From: Volvariella volvacea V23
Taxonomy: Eukaryota; Basidiomycota; Agaricomycetes; Agaricales; Pluteaceae
Direction: 5' to 3'
Length of the DNA: 64,000 bases
NCBI GenBank assembly: GCA_000349905.1
Contig: KB722736.1
Coordinates: forward strand, 3,500,785 to 3,564,784
Position numbers and translations under genes: made by a program. The notes under the pieces are model-generated. The model worked only from the letters and a program-made list of their open reading frames with translations, did not search any database and was not told the origin of the DNA. Below, piece by piece: positions 49,284 through 62,052 of this stretch (position 1 is the first letter of the stretch; every line of letters begins with the position of its first letter).

Positions 49284-52200
49284 ATGTCTCGTCCAGGCTC
49301 CCCCAGATTGATAGATTCCTTCACAGCTCCAAAAGAAGTGCTCCAGGAGTTCGCTGACCTTGCAGAGGAGGAGAATGTAGACCCCTTTGCAGAAACAGCA
49401 TCACAACGCCAAATTGCTGCACGACAGTCAGATTATCACAACCGTCGCTTTAACCGCGTCGCTGTAGAGAGCGCAGACGCTTTTAAGGACGGGGAGGGGG
49501 ACGGGTACAAGGAGGCAATGCGACTGGCTAGGCTGGAGCAAGAGGAGTTGCGGGTGAGAAGGGCTATTGAGGAGAAGGAGCGCAAGGAGAGAGAAGAGGA
49601 AGAAAAAATGAAGATGGACTTGGATAAGACTCCACCGGCTTCGGAGCTTGAAGCAGCAGAGAAGGAACTGGCTGCAGCGTATGAACAGAGAGATGCCTCA
49701 GGAACGAAGAGAAAGCGGAGATGGGATGTAGCCGAACCCTCAGAAGAAAAGGCTGATACTGTGAAACAAGAATCTGGTGAATGGTCAGAGAAGGCACTTG
49801 ATACTGCTCCTAAGAAGCGTCGCTCCCGATGGGACGCAACTCCTGCAGAGGTGAAGGTAGAAAGTGCACCTGAACCAGCACCCAAGCGCTCAAGATGGGA
49901 CCAAACCCCAGCCCCAGCTCCAGAGCAACCAATGCAGCCCATCATCATGAACGCGCCAGGCATTATGCATGAAGACAAACACAATCGCTACCTGACTGAC
50001 GAGGAACTGGATGCTATTCTTCCATCCAGCGGATACGCCATTGTGACTCCACCACCAGGCTATGCACCCATGGTGAATCCTCGTCGACTCATGGCAACTC
50101 CAATCACCGAGCCAGGCGGTTTCCAAATTCAGGAGAGTTCTGATGCTGCAGCTATTGCAGCGGCAGCAGGACTCGCCCCCGAGTTACCCACCGAGATCCC
50201 GGGTGTAGGAAATTTGGCTTTCTTCAAACCAGAAGATGCCCAGTACTTCGCCAAGATCTTAAAGGAAGAAGATGAGACACAGCTATCAGTGGACGAAATG
50301 AAGGAGCGCAAGATTATGCGTCTATTATTGAAGATCAAAAACGGTACCCCACCTGTTCGTAAAACTGCGCTTCGCCAAATTACCGACAAGGCTCGTGAAT
50401 TTGGTGCTGGTCCTTTGTTCGACAAGATTCTGCCCTTGCTTATGGAGCGAACCCTTGAAGACCAAGAACGGCACCTTCTCGTCAAAGTCATTGATCGTGT
50501 GTTATACAAACTCGACGACCTCGTTCGCCCATACGTTCACAAGATTCTCGTCGTCATAGAGCCCCTCCTTATCGACGAGGATTACTATGCTCGCGTCGAG
50601 GGTCGTGAAATCATCTCCAACCTGTCCAAGGCTGCCGGCCTCGCCCACATGATTTCTACCATGCGTCCAGACATCGATCATGCGGATGAATACGTCCGAA
50701 ATACGACAGCTCGCGCTTTCTCCGTCGTTGCTTCTGCACTTGGTATTCCTTCTCTTCTTCCTTTTTTGAAAGCAGTATGCCGCTCTAAAAAGTCGTGGCA
50801 GGCTCGTCACACAGGTATTCGAATTGTCCAGCAAATTGCCATTATGATGGGCTGTGCCGTTCTTCCCCACTTGAGAAACCTTGTCGATTGCATAGCCCAC
50901 GGGTTGTCCGACGAACAACAGAAGGTTCGTACCATGACAGCCCTAGGTCTCGCAGCCCTCGCAGAAGCCGCGGCGCCTTATGGTATCGAGTCCTTTGACA
51001 ACGTCTTGAAACCACTGTGGTTGGGTATCCGTCTTCATCGTGGCAAGGGTCTGGCAGCTTTCTTAAAGGCCATTGGCTTTATCATCCCCCTCATGGACCC
51101 CGAGTATGCCTCATATTACACCAAGGAGGTTACCGTTATCCTCATCCGAGAGTTCCAGACCTCGGACGAAGAGATGAAGAAGATTGTGTTGAAAGTGGTC
51201 AAGCAATGCGCGGCTACAGAAGGTGTTACAGCAGCTTATATCAAGCAAGACATACTTCCTGACTTCTTCAAGGCATTCTGGGTTCGTCGCATGGCCCTTG
51301 ACAGGCGTAATTACAAGCAAGTTGTTGAAACAACTGTTGAATTGGCGCAAAAAGCCGGTGTATCAGAAATTGTCGGGCGTATCGTGAATGAACTGAAAGA
51401 CGAGTCGGAGCCGTACAGAAAGATGGTCATGGAGACGATCACAAAAGTGGTGGCTACTCTTGGAGCTTCCGACATTGATGAGAGGTTGGAGGTTCGTCTT
51501 GTCGATGGTATCATCTATTCCTTCCAAGAACAAACAACTGAAGACCAAGTCATGCTGGACGGTTTTGGTACCGTTGTCAACGCCCTCGGCATTCGTGTCA
51601 AGCCTTACCTCACGCAAATCGTGTCGACTATACTCTGGCGTTTGAACAACAAGAGTGCCAAGGTCCGTCAACAAGCGGCTGACCTTACGAGTCGATTGGC
51701 TGTTGTCATCAAGCAATGTGGTGAAGATCAGCTCCTGAGCAAATTGGGTCTCGTGCTGTTTGAACAGCTTGGAGAAGAGTATCCAGACACGCTAGGTAGC
51801 ATCATTGCCGCCGAAGGTGCCATTGCCAATGTTGTGGGTATGACGCAGATGAATCCCCCGGTTAAAGATCTTCGTGCGTACTCGTCTCCACCTTATTAGA
51901 ATATACTGACGCATACATCGTAGTGCCGCGTATGACACCCATCTTGCGAAACAGACATGAAAAGGTGCAAGAGGCCTCCATTAACTTGATCGGTCGCATC
52001 GGTGAGCATTACTATACCTTCACCCAAGCTGCCAACTTAACCTATAATATAGCTGATCGCGGTGCTGAGTTTGTACCAGCGCGAGAATGGATGCGTATTT
52101 GTTTCGAATTACTCGACCTCCTCAAGGCCCACAAGAAAGGCATCCGCCGAGCTGCAGTCAACTCGTTTGGCTATATTGCGAAGAGTTTGGGTCCTCAAGA

Positions 52201-52904
52201 TGTCTTGTCTGTTCTGTTGACCAACTTGCGAGTACAAGAACGTCAAAGCCGAGTGTGTAGTACGGTTGCAATTGCCATCGTCGCCGAAACCTGCGGTCGT
52301 GAGTATTATCTCTTGCTCTTTGACTACAACAGTGATGCTAATGCTCTTATTTTTAGCCTTCACCTGTATACCAGCCATTCTGAACGAGTACCGAACAGCC
52401 GAACTCAATGTCCGAACTGGTTGTCTAAAAGCGCTTGCATTCGTCTTTGAATATGTTGGCCCCCAATCTGCGTATTATTGCGACTCCGTCGTTACGATGC
52501 TCGAAGACGCGTTGACGGACCGTGACCTCGTCCATCGCCAGACAGCAAGTACCATCGTCAAGCACCTTGCGCTCGGAGTGGCAGGATTGGGTTGCGAAGA
52601 CTCCATGCTCCACCTCATGAACCTCGTCTGGCCCAACTGTTTCGAGACGTCACCGCATGTGATTGGTGCCGTGATGGAGGCTATTGAGGCTATGAGAGTC
52701 ACACTAGGGCCTGGTATATTATTGAGCTATACATTGCAAGGATTATTCCATCCTGCGCGTAAGGTTCGAGAAGTATATTGGAGGGTTTATAATGCCCTCT
52801 ATCTGGGAGCCGCGGATGCCTTGGTTCCGTTCTTCCCTGACCTTAGTGAGCTCAGTGAAGGGCAAAACGTATATGATAGACACCCTTTGCAGATGTTCAT
52901 CTAA
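49284..52904 (+). CDS. HSH155: Splicing factor 3B subunit 1 (SF3B1 / Hsh155)
   Basis: Core U2 snRNP protein that clamps the branch-site duplex with its HEAT-repeat ring. Four exons (49284-51873, 51924-52001, 52053-52298 and 52357-52904) give 1,153 residues. The N-terminus has three RWD-type UHM-ligand motifs ([26 protein letters not shown]), used in SF3B1 to bind U2AF-type partners. The HEAT region begins near residue 330 and is strongly conserved ([60 protein letters not shown]). The Lys equivalent to human K700 sits in DEQQKVRT and is retained. The end [19 protein letters not shown] and [20 protein letters not shown] is typical. It is longer than yeast Hsh155 and closer to the human form. 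The first exon is unusually long for this window. Confidence 0.96.
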
Positions 52905-53209
52905 TATTTTTACTCTTTCTTAGGCTGTTTCTTCGTCTAGTAAATGTACTAGGTTCCGTCACTTATACGTAGGTTCCATGATCGCGTCTAATTCCTTCCG
53001 GCTTTATCAATACATAGTGCTGTATCCAGTAGGAACAAAATTGAACATATCCCGCTTTTCTTCGACATTAATTCACATGTGTGTAATATGTATCAGCCAC
53101 AACACAATGCAACGTGGGTGAAGGTGGTGCCAAAGACTAGCCACCTAATACAAGATTGTGAATCACCTCATCCAAGTCTAATAATGCACAATGTAATGCT
53201 CGTTCTCGT
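52905..53209. other. Intergenic region between convergent genes
   Basis: 305 bp between the 3' ends of the SF3B1 and gamma-adaptin genes. It is presumed to be 3' untranslated sequence; nothing else was seen. Confidence 0.5.
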
Positions 53210-56200
53210 TCACGAAGCACCGCCCGTGAGGCCAGGAGGGAAACCGGAGAAGTCGACTTGGTCTTGAACGGGTTGACCGTCATAATTGAAAGATATTCTT
53301 AGTCGTAACCGAACGTTGCTCTGAATGCTCCATGTTAATCTGCAGTCTCGAGATATACGTTGTGACTTACTCCGACGGGTGCTAATACTCGCATCTGCTG
53401 TGTCTCGATAGCACCAGGGCTTATATCCGCATTAGACATGGGCAGCATCTGCAGCTGCTGCGACTACGAGAAGGGTTAGATTCAGGAATGCGGCACATGT
53501 GAGACCAGACAGGTCTTACCTTCGGAACTGCAGCCTGGAAATTGACGCCAGTAATTGGCGTCACTCCAGTAGCTTGGAATCGAGCCAAAATCATCACAAC
53601 GCCTGGCTTCGCAGGGGAAGTTTGTGGTGTTAGTGTAATCTTCAGGTCGTTCTTTTCGTATGCCGTGAAGGCAGGGTAACGGGTCGGACCTGCTACTGTA
53701 GGTGCCGGTGCAGCCGCGGGTGGTGGTGTTGCTTGAGCGAGAAGACTGAAGTTGGCAGAGGAAGCGTTGGATGGTTGTGGGGCTGGCGGTGATGTTGCTG
53801 GTGACGTCGCGGAGGGTGTGATGCTTGTAGTATTAAACAAGCCAAGAATATCGTCGACCGTACTCCTCGGTTTTGATTGTTGTTGGGATTGTGATGAAAT
53901 TGCAGATGCCGACGAGGAACCGAAAATTCCAAGCAACGCATCTATGTCATTAGCTGGAGGTGCTGCTGCTTGTCCATTAGTCACAGGTGCTCCAGTGGGT
54001 ATATCTTCACTTCCAAGCAGGTCACCCTAGTAGCTTGATGTAAGCAGATGATTGTGAAGAGTTAGGGCAGGTCATTACCTCTTTGGATCTGGTGGATCCA
54101 ACAGGTTTCTTCTCACTCACTAAAGGCATTCAGCAACAGCTCGAGAAGCTATTCATGAAACTCACCGACGCCCATGACAGTGGCCTTGATTTCTGGAGGC
54201 GGCATTCGCTCTAGTACTCCCTCTCTCAGATCGCCTAGGGCGAAAAGGCTCGCGAACTCGACCGCCCGCTGCTGCAACTCCAGCTCGGGACTGGATGTAT
54301 ACTTGGCTAGAACTTCTGCAATGCGATCCTGTTCTGGTGACGACGTTGTAGGTCTTGAGGAAATCTTTGTGATGGCGGCAAGTACGAATTGTCTTGTTAA
54401 ATAGTTTGCGTAAGGGGAATCCAAGATTGAAACCAATAGATCAATAATTTCTTTATCCGTTATCTGCATTTTGCGTTCGATAACCTGCATACAGGAGAAC
54501 ATAAGGGTAACGTTACCGGCTTGGGTTCCTCTTCATCCACCAATCCACCTTCAAGTACGAGTTCGCTATATTCACCAAGAACCCATGAAGCAGCCAATGT
54601 CAACGACTCTTGCGAAATGTCTGCTTTGAGCGCTACATAGAGTTTTGATGCGGTATACGGTTGCAATTCAGGGGTATGAGCTACCAGTCTAATGAAAGCT
54701 GAAAGAATTTCTTCACGAACAAAGTTTCCAGCCTACACACTTATCCTTGAACAGGGCTTTCGGAAATCAAAAAAGGACACATACCAACTTGAGCACTCGC
54801 AGGAATGTGTCAATATGCCATCGTTTGTTGGGTGCATACCTCTCAGCAGCCAAACTAATTTGTGTAGTCATACCGAGCTTGAACTCGTCATCCGCAACCT
54901 CGAGGAAGGCAAGTAACTCCCGGACAAGGATTCGGACGTTTTGTTCATTGATGAGCGCATACGACAACTCCAAAGCACGTCGCCGAATAGAAATGTCTCC
55001 ATCCCGGAGACAATCCAGGATGATATTCCGATGACGCTGAACAGCGTTTGTATCCATCCCTACGACCTTGTTGAGAGTGTTCAAGGCAACATACCTGCAA
55101 TGAGTATTAGAGAATATAGTGGGGATAATTTTGCCTCCTAATATACCGAATGTTATTGTCCCGATTACTCAGGAACTTGCCCAGGATATTGATTGCCATG
55201 ACGCGCAAGCCACTATCAGCTTCGATATCCAGGACAGTAAGAACAGTCTCATAGAGGATTGAGTTGCCGACATTTTTGGAGCCATCAGTATTAGTGGCAA
55301 CCTTTGATGGAGATGAGCGGGAAAAATTGATATTTAGTTATAACAAACCTGAGCAAGAATGTCATTCATGGTCTCACTGGCTTGGGCGTCACCCTTCCCA
55401 AGCATGCGCAGTAACCGCAGGATTTTGACCTGCAAGAATGGATCGGTAATCCCAGATACATCGTGCTCTGGACTGTAGCCAGTCGTCACAAGTGATTTAA
55501 GATTTCGAACGAGCAGGGGAACAGCCTAAAAATGTATCAGACAGGGTTGGCGGTGTAGTGAAGTGTAAATATACGTTTCTGAACTCGTCAAGGATATTCG
55601 GGTCGATTTGGCACATTTCGGTCACAAGTGTGATCGCTGTGAGCAACACGCCATGATTACGGTCGGTGAGTAGATTCTTTGCTTTGGCGATGAAATGGTC
55701 GTTCAACTCTGGAACTCTTTTAAGTACGCGTAGAGCGCATAGAGCTGCCTAGGATAGATCAATGAACAGGACACTGGGTGAAGTAACGGACATTAAGTTT
55801 ACCTTCTTTCGTATGTAGGTATTGCTAGAGCCCAACAGCTTCTCGACTTCGTTCGCCAGGTCTCGAGACATCTCCTCCGATGCGATATTGGCAAATGTAC
55901 ACAGGGCCAGCCCGACTACATACATATTGGAGTGATTCATGTCGCTGATTGGGATTTGGTGAGACGACAATGAAAGGAGGACAAGTTGTACCACGCACTT
56001 CTTGAGGGAGTTGGTGACTAAGGTCAGCACCTCCTGATTTTCGTCCAACAGTAACATGATACCAAGGTATCCAAGACGCTTGTCTGCAAACCGAGGACTT
56101 GCGACGAGCTTCAGACATTCTATTTGGCCGAAATGGGCAGGGGATCCCAGCATATGAATATAGAGCAGCTTGGCGACATTGTTGTATCGCTGGTATGTGT

Positions 56201-56431
56201 CCTCCTCGCGAAAGGAGGCGCGGATGGCGGCTGATTCTTGCTGGATGAGGGCTCGTTCATCGGCTACTGTCTGGCAGAGGGCAGGGCTGGATCAGTGGGG
56301 GAAAGGAGGGAAGAAGGGCGTGAGGGACCTTGCAAGAGCGGATGCCCTTGATGAGGGCTGGGGGGGAGGGTGAGGGACTGCGAAGAGGAGTGTCGAGGAG
56401 AACAAGCACCTTTGAGATTGTGATAGACCAT
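53210..56431 (-). CDS. APL4: AP-1 complex subunit gamma
   Basis: Large subunit of the clathrin adaptor AP-1, acting in trans-Golgi/endosome traffic. ATG 56431 gives [20 protein letters not shown] through two short introns, the expected gamma-adaptin start. The trunk is nearly invariant: [77 protein letters not shown] and [17 protein letters not shown] hinge follows ([20 protein letters not shown], with DDILGLF and Ala/Pro repeats), then the ear domain ([38 protein letters not shown]), ending [13 protein letters not shown] at TGA 53212-53210. About a dozen short introns occur. The product is about 850 residues, a normal length. Dependence on Arf1 and clathrin is family knowledge. Confidence 0.94.
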
Positions 56432-56683
56432 GCTGCCGAGGTGAGCCCTGTCTGTGACTGTCTTTATCGCGTGTCACACCGTGACAGTCATGGCGGCTGC
56501 CTGCAACGTTGGCCTGCTCGTTCCTGCTGTCGCCCACCTCTCCGTTTCACACCTCGTGTCTGGCCCAATGGTTTCATCGTGCTGCCCGATGCGGAGATCT
56601 GACCACAGACACCAGACAGCCCCCTAAGCCCCAGCTCCATCTTAAGAGCACCACACACCCGCTTCCGTCTTACACAGCTCCTC

Positions 56684-57621
56684 CATGTCTTCAGCAAAGA
56701 CCGTGTTCCACACCCAGGTCCTTCCCCAGGAATCTCCTCTCTCTCGTCTCCTCAGCAGACACCATGACGGCAGGCATGCCGGATTTGTCGTGTATCTCAA
56801 CAGGGCTTCACCGCGCTCAATGAGGTCCGTTGTCCGCTCGCTTCATTGGATTTGCTCTTAGGGGTGTCCAGGCGGTTTGTTCTCAAGGGCCTGCTGGTCA
56901 ACATCGCCTTGACCCTCGTGATGGCCTGGCTGGCTGCGGGGACCATCTTCCATGACCTCGTCTCGCCACCGCAAGACTGCATGGACATTATCGTCTCTTG
57001 TATCCGGGATGCTCTCATTATCTTTGCCATCTTGACCATGGCAGTGACCACCGTTGTCCCTTTCTTGTGCCAGTCCCTCCTTCTTGTTCGCTTCCGCTCC
57101 CAACCGTACCGCATCGTATTCCGTGCGTTGAATAGACCAGATGACCCTGCCAAAGATGATTCCTCCCTCGGCGCCGATCCCCTCGTTGATTATTATGATA
57201 TCTGGGATACCCTAACGAAGGATGTTAAACATCACTTTTACCTCGCTTCAGTACAGACTCACGCCCTTCTAGCTGAAGGAAAAGTATCTGAAGCCAATTT
57301 GGATGGCGTCATATACCAGTATGCAGACGGTGTGTGGCACCGGTGGACCACGAACGATACTACTCACCAAGACTATGCAGAGGTAGGCGAAACTGTTGAC
57401 CTATATTGCCAACCTACGTGACTATATGTCTTTAGGCTTTATTGCGCCATCACGGAAAGAAGATGGCATTACTCACACAGGTCAGGGCGTGGATGCAGTG
57501 CTCCACCAAGCCCCAAAGCCTAGTTGATGCTTTCGCTTTCGAGGGCTACAATTACGATGGCATTCATAGTCAATTCATTGAACGTCAGTTCTACATTCAA
57601 AAGCCCTGTGCCCTAGTTTGA
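56684..57621 (+). CDS. Orphan membrane protein, about two transmembrane segments
   Basis: I do not recognise this family. The main frame runs from about 56780 to 57380, then splices over a 56-nt GT-AG intron (about 57381-57436) to a last exon with TGA 57619-57621. Two hydrophobic helices are visible: GLLVNIALTLVMAWLAAGTI and DALIIFAILTMAVTTVVPFL. They are followed by soluble sequence such as DDSSLGADPLVDYYDIWDT and a C-terminal HGKKMALLTQVRAWMQC. No in-frame ATG precedes the first helix, so a short upstream exon is needed. One possibility starts at ATG 56684 and uses a weak GTGTTC donor, so the start is uncertain. It lies 250 bp from the gamma-adaptin start, on the opposite strand. Confidence 0.55.
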
Positions 57622-57807
57622 ATGCCGTTTGTAAAGCTGTTGGTACGATTGGCAATGTAGCATGTAGCCCGATCTGTATTTATTTAGATGTGATGTCTGG
57701 AATTGTATTGGTCTTTGCTTTTTGACACTTAAGAAAGCTCTAACAATGTCCCTACCACGCGTCTGCGCTTTTCATTACTTTAACCAGACACCTCTCACGA
57801 ATGTGCC

Positions 57808-60800
57808 ATGTTGACGCCGACGTGCAAGTTCTATCTCAACGATACTTGCAAACGGGGTGTAAAGTGTCCGTTTACTCACTCACGACCTGATGATGCTCCT
57901 CAGCCCTCATCCCAGTCTAACCAACAAAAGCAACACCCCCACAACAACAAGAAACTCGAGAGCGGCCCTTCTACTTGTTCTTACTACCTGAAGGGCTCCT
58001 GTAAATATGGTGAAGCGTGTCACTTTGCGCACCCCTTCAGTACACCTGTGTCATCGTCCGATACCAAATCATCAGAATCTGGTTAGTCTCCCTGCGCGCT
58101 TGTTGATGCATGCTCACACTTCTTAGCCTCTGCTGCGAATTCTACAAGGCCAGCGCACGCCCAAGTGCATTGTAAATACTGGAAATCTGGGTTTTGCCAA
58201 TATGGCGCGTCATGCAGATTCAAACATGATTTCAACACCACGCCATCTGGTTTAGTACCAACGCAGCGGGAGGGGGACGATGGATTGGAGGAAGGAGAGG
58301 AGCTGGACTCGGATACAGGAGATGTAACTCAAACGGGGAGCTCTAAGACTACCTCCCTAGCTACGCCTAGATCGCCTTCTCCTTCTGCCTCCGGTCACTC
58401 AGAGGCCGATGAAGAAATAGTACCACTAGATGAGACGCACGCCCCGGGGCTCGTGATGCCTGCTAACGACAATCTTGAGGCTACTGTCCCGGACACATGG
58501 GAAAATCCAGCATATCAAGAGGCACCCCAAGAAGTGCACCAGTTGGATACTAGGCGGTGGCAGTCACCCTTAGAAGAGGAAGGCGAATACCCTTCAGATT
58601 CCGTCTCGGACACGCCCCAGGTCCCTCTACCTTCAGCCGCCGAAGACTTCAATGCGACATCGCCGACGGATGGAGAGGATGTACACAGTCCCCCACAGGT
58701 TGAGGACGATTCCCCGGAAGCGCAATCCCCGGCGGAGGGAGAAGGGGCTGAGAAGTCTCTTCCCAACGGGGACTCAGAGTTCAACCAGTGTCCTCCCGCG
58801 CTACCATCAGCACAGACTCAACCTGCTCATTTTCAGGAGCCACATTGGACTGAATATGCAGACCCACATGCAACTCCTTTTATTCCTTTCTGCAAACATC
58901 TTGCGCGCGGAAAGTGCCATCAGCAATCAAGCTGCAAATTTCGCCATTCCCTTACTATTCATGATCATTTCATCTTATTCCTAGACGCTAATCCGCCGGT
59001 ATGGAACCGGACGCTCCTGAGCCTTCAGAATATACCCAACTTTGGTGAGCCATCTCAAGCACAAAGCAATAGCGATACTAGAACGAGAACAAGAACTGGC
59101 TTTGGGGTTTGTAAATTCTATCCATTAGGAAAATGTCGCAATGGAGACGCATGCCCTTATGCACATATAGCTGGGGAAGCAGACACCAATTCCAAAGTAG
59201 TGCAGGAAGAGCCTCTCGCTGACCAACCAGAAACGCCTCGTCAGCAAGGTGGTGACTGGTCAAAAGCAGAACCAACGGATTGGGATGCACCAGCTGCCGA
59301 TTCCTGGTCAAGAGTCGAAATGGATTGGGGCGTACCCGAGACCGAGGAGCCTGTCCAGGAGATGCCTTCTCACCCTGTAGCTCAAGATGACGAGCAGGAA
59401 GTCGTGTTAAATGAAGAGGCAAGACCAGACCCTCAGCTTGCCCAACGCGTTGCTTCCTACACCACTGCTAAAAGGCACTGCCGTCACTATGCTAGGGGTA
59501 GATGCTTTAGAGGTGATTCGTGCAGTTTTCTACATGAAGATCCATCAGGTGGTTCGTATCTACAATCTAGCAATGCCAAAGGGAGCGCAAACTACGACAG
59601 GGCGAGACCTGAGCGCCGTGATGACACTCTCAATGCGCCATGGGATACACGGAGCCAACGATCATATGCTGCCCGCTCTGGCTCTGGCTGGTCTTCAAAT
59701 GATGACCGAGCCTCTGCGGTCCCAGAATCTTACAGGTCTCAAAACTCTCGTCCCGGTAAGTGCCTCGAGATCCAGCTAAGTCATTGTTTCTGAGTCATGA
59801 CGATGCAGCCCCTGGATATGCTACACGACATGGAGTAGATCAGTCAGAGACATGGAATGATTCCTCGGATGGATTGGGTGATCAATTGGTTAAAATTCTT
59901 AAACCTTGCAGGTTCTTTGGGCAAGGACACTGCACAATAGGCGACCAATGCGCGTACCTGCATATCGACCAACCGAATCGAGGCGGTGATGGTGTAGAGC
60001 TGGAGGTGCGACGACAAGTGCTTTGCTACTAGTGCTCCTCTCATTTCATCACCCCCAACAGGATGAACCCGAGTGGCCAGATGCTGAAATTGGACTGGAC
60101 TGGGACGCATCAGCAGAACGAGTAGGTGTCTTTCTCCACCCACACACAAAAGATAATTTATTTCTCAGTAGCAACCTGCTCGAGGCAAGTTTTGCAACTG
60201 TACTGTCACATATGGTCCAGGCTGCGAAGTGGAGAGAGTCGAGACTGAGCATGAGTCGGCTATAATCAATATTCGAGGCATGCCTCGTGATACAGCCCGC
60301 CAAGATGTCATTGAACTTGTCAAGGACTACGGCTATCCCCTGAACGTTTCTCTACTCGAAGTGAATGATAGTATCACCGCCAGGGTAGAATTCTTAAATG
60401 CCGATCCAGCCTTTGACGCTGTCGAAAGGCTTTCGAAGCAATACCCCTTGTTCAGCATTGTGCGGGGGGAGGATCCTCTTTCGTCCGACAGTTTCAATAG
60501 CCTGCCCCCAGATCGCCAGACCACAAAGCTTCGGGTCATCTGGCCAGCCCCATCGATCCAAGCCTGGTGCCATTACCCAACAATCTCAGCCGCAAAAGCT
60601 GAAGAAGCTCGGCTTTCGGGTCTCGTCTTTTCTCAGCATAAAATCAAAGCTACATTCCATTCTCCTCGAAGAGGGCAAACACATTCATTTGCTGTCCAAC
60701 TGACAAACTTGCCAATCAATATCAGTCGGCAAGAGGTAGAAGGTCTATGCAAAGGTGCTACTTTGGTGGTAATTGACCGCCCTCCGTATACTCAATCTCC

Positions 60801-62052
60801 TGTGGCACAAGTCATAGAACTCGTACATTCCTTCAATCGATCGATCTGCTATGAGATCCCCACACCAGCAGAAGGCGACAACAAGCATACCGCGCTTTTC
60901 GAATTCGCCACGTCATATGAGGCTGAGAGTGTAGCTCGTTCTCTTGGCACTGAAAGGCCAGAATTCCTGGGCGGCGCTCGCATCTCGGCGCAGTTCATTC
61001 ATTACATGAGGCTGAGCGTTCCCTCTCGCGAATTTAAACCCATTCTGGGAGATTTCTCCGAGCTCAAAAAGCAATCCCCTACAGATTGCAGGTTAGAGTG
61101 TTCGGACCAAAATGGGAACACTATTATCCTCATTCAGGCTCAGGCTACATCAATTGGAGCTTTCAACACTGCTATCAGCATGGTCCGAAAGTTACTCAAG
61201 GGACAGACAGTATGTCACGAGGGCAAGCCGTTATGGGATGATTATTTCAATCTACCCACGAGCACCAAGGTCATCGAAAGGTTAAACGCAAATAACGATA
61301 CAAGCTACTTCATTATTTGTAACCCACGCGCTTGTACTATCAGCGTTCTCGGCAATTCTGCTGGACAAGAAAAGGCTAGAACTGCCTTACTGCGCATCCG
61401 AGACAAGGTTCACTTACAGCAAACGATTATTCCCATAACTCCTTGGATTATGCGTCCCTTGCTTCACGGGGGATTGGGATCCCTTTGGGAAGAATATGGG
61501 GAATTTAAAGTGACACTTGACGTCCTCGCTCAACAGTTGGTCGTACAAGGTGGTCCTGAGGTTGCGATGAAGGTCGAGCAATCTCTCACACATTCGCAGC
61601 CCGACCCCTCTTCGAACCCATACGACCCAACATGTCAACTCTGTTTGCATGTTGTGCAGGACCCTATTAGACTGACATGCAACCATACCTTCTGTACCCC
61701 ATGCCTCAGGCAAGGCATAAGGAACTCGCTTTGGGGACCATTTACCCTGTTGACGTGCTTCGCTATGCATGAAGCCTCGGATTCCCGGTGCTCTGGACCT
61801 ATCCCAATTAGCATTATAAAGCATCTACTAGACACAGCCGAGCAACGGGACTTGTTAGAATCTGCCTTCTTGACGCAGGTGCGCAAAGGATATGATGGCC
61901 TGGCATTTTGTCCTGGCAGGAATTGCGATGCGGTCTATCGAAAGAACCAGCGTGATTCTGCGTTCTCATGCACCAGGTGCCAAACTTCTCTCTGTCCTTT
62001 CTGTCTTGATTGGGCCCATGAGGGTAGCAAATGTGAGGTCGGTATGACATAG
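57808..62052 (+). CDS. RBR-like E3 ligase with seven CCCH fingers but no RING2
   Basis: Five exons (57808-58081, 58127-59755, 59809-60005, 60062-60121 and 60190-62052) give 1,340 residues in phase. Seven CCCH fingers are spread over the first 720 residues; examples are CKFYLNDTCKRGVKCPFTH, CKFYPLGKCRNGDACPYAH and CRFFGQGHCTIGDQCAYLH. They suggest RNA binding. A middle part (residues about 730-1190) looks like divergent RRM/KH-like units (ESAIINIRGMPRDTARQDVI; FAVQLTNLPINISRQEVEGL). The end has RING1 (CQLCLHVVQDPIRLTCNHTF, CTPCLRQGI) and an IBR (AFCPGRNCDAVYRKN, CTRCQTSLCPFCLDWAHEG, C). The frame then stops. RING2, which carries the catalytic Cys in RBR ligases, is missing, and no candidate exon follows. 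Truncation beside the repeat block or a natural RING1-IBR form are both possible. Confidence 0.82.

Noticed and set aside
48594..49357. Several short overlapping frames upstream of SF3B1
   Set aside because: They overlap each other in different frames, lack motifs and carry no consistent coding signal.
49436..49984. Minus-strand 182-codon frame rich in Ser
   Set aside because: It is antisense to the SF3B1 N-terminal coding region; its Ser richness mirrors Glu/Lys and Ala/Pro codons of the real gene.
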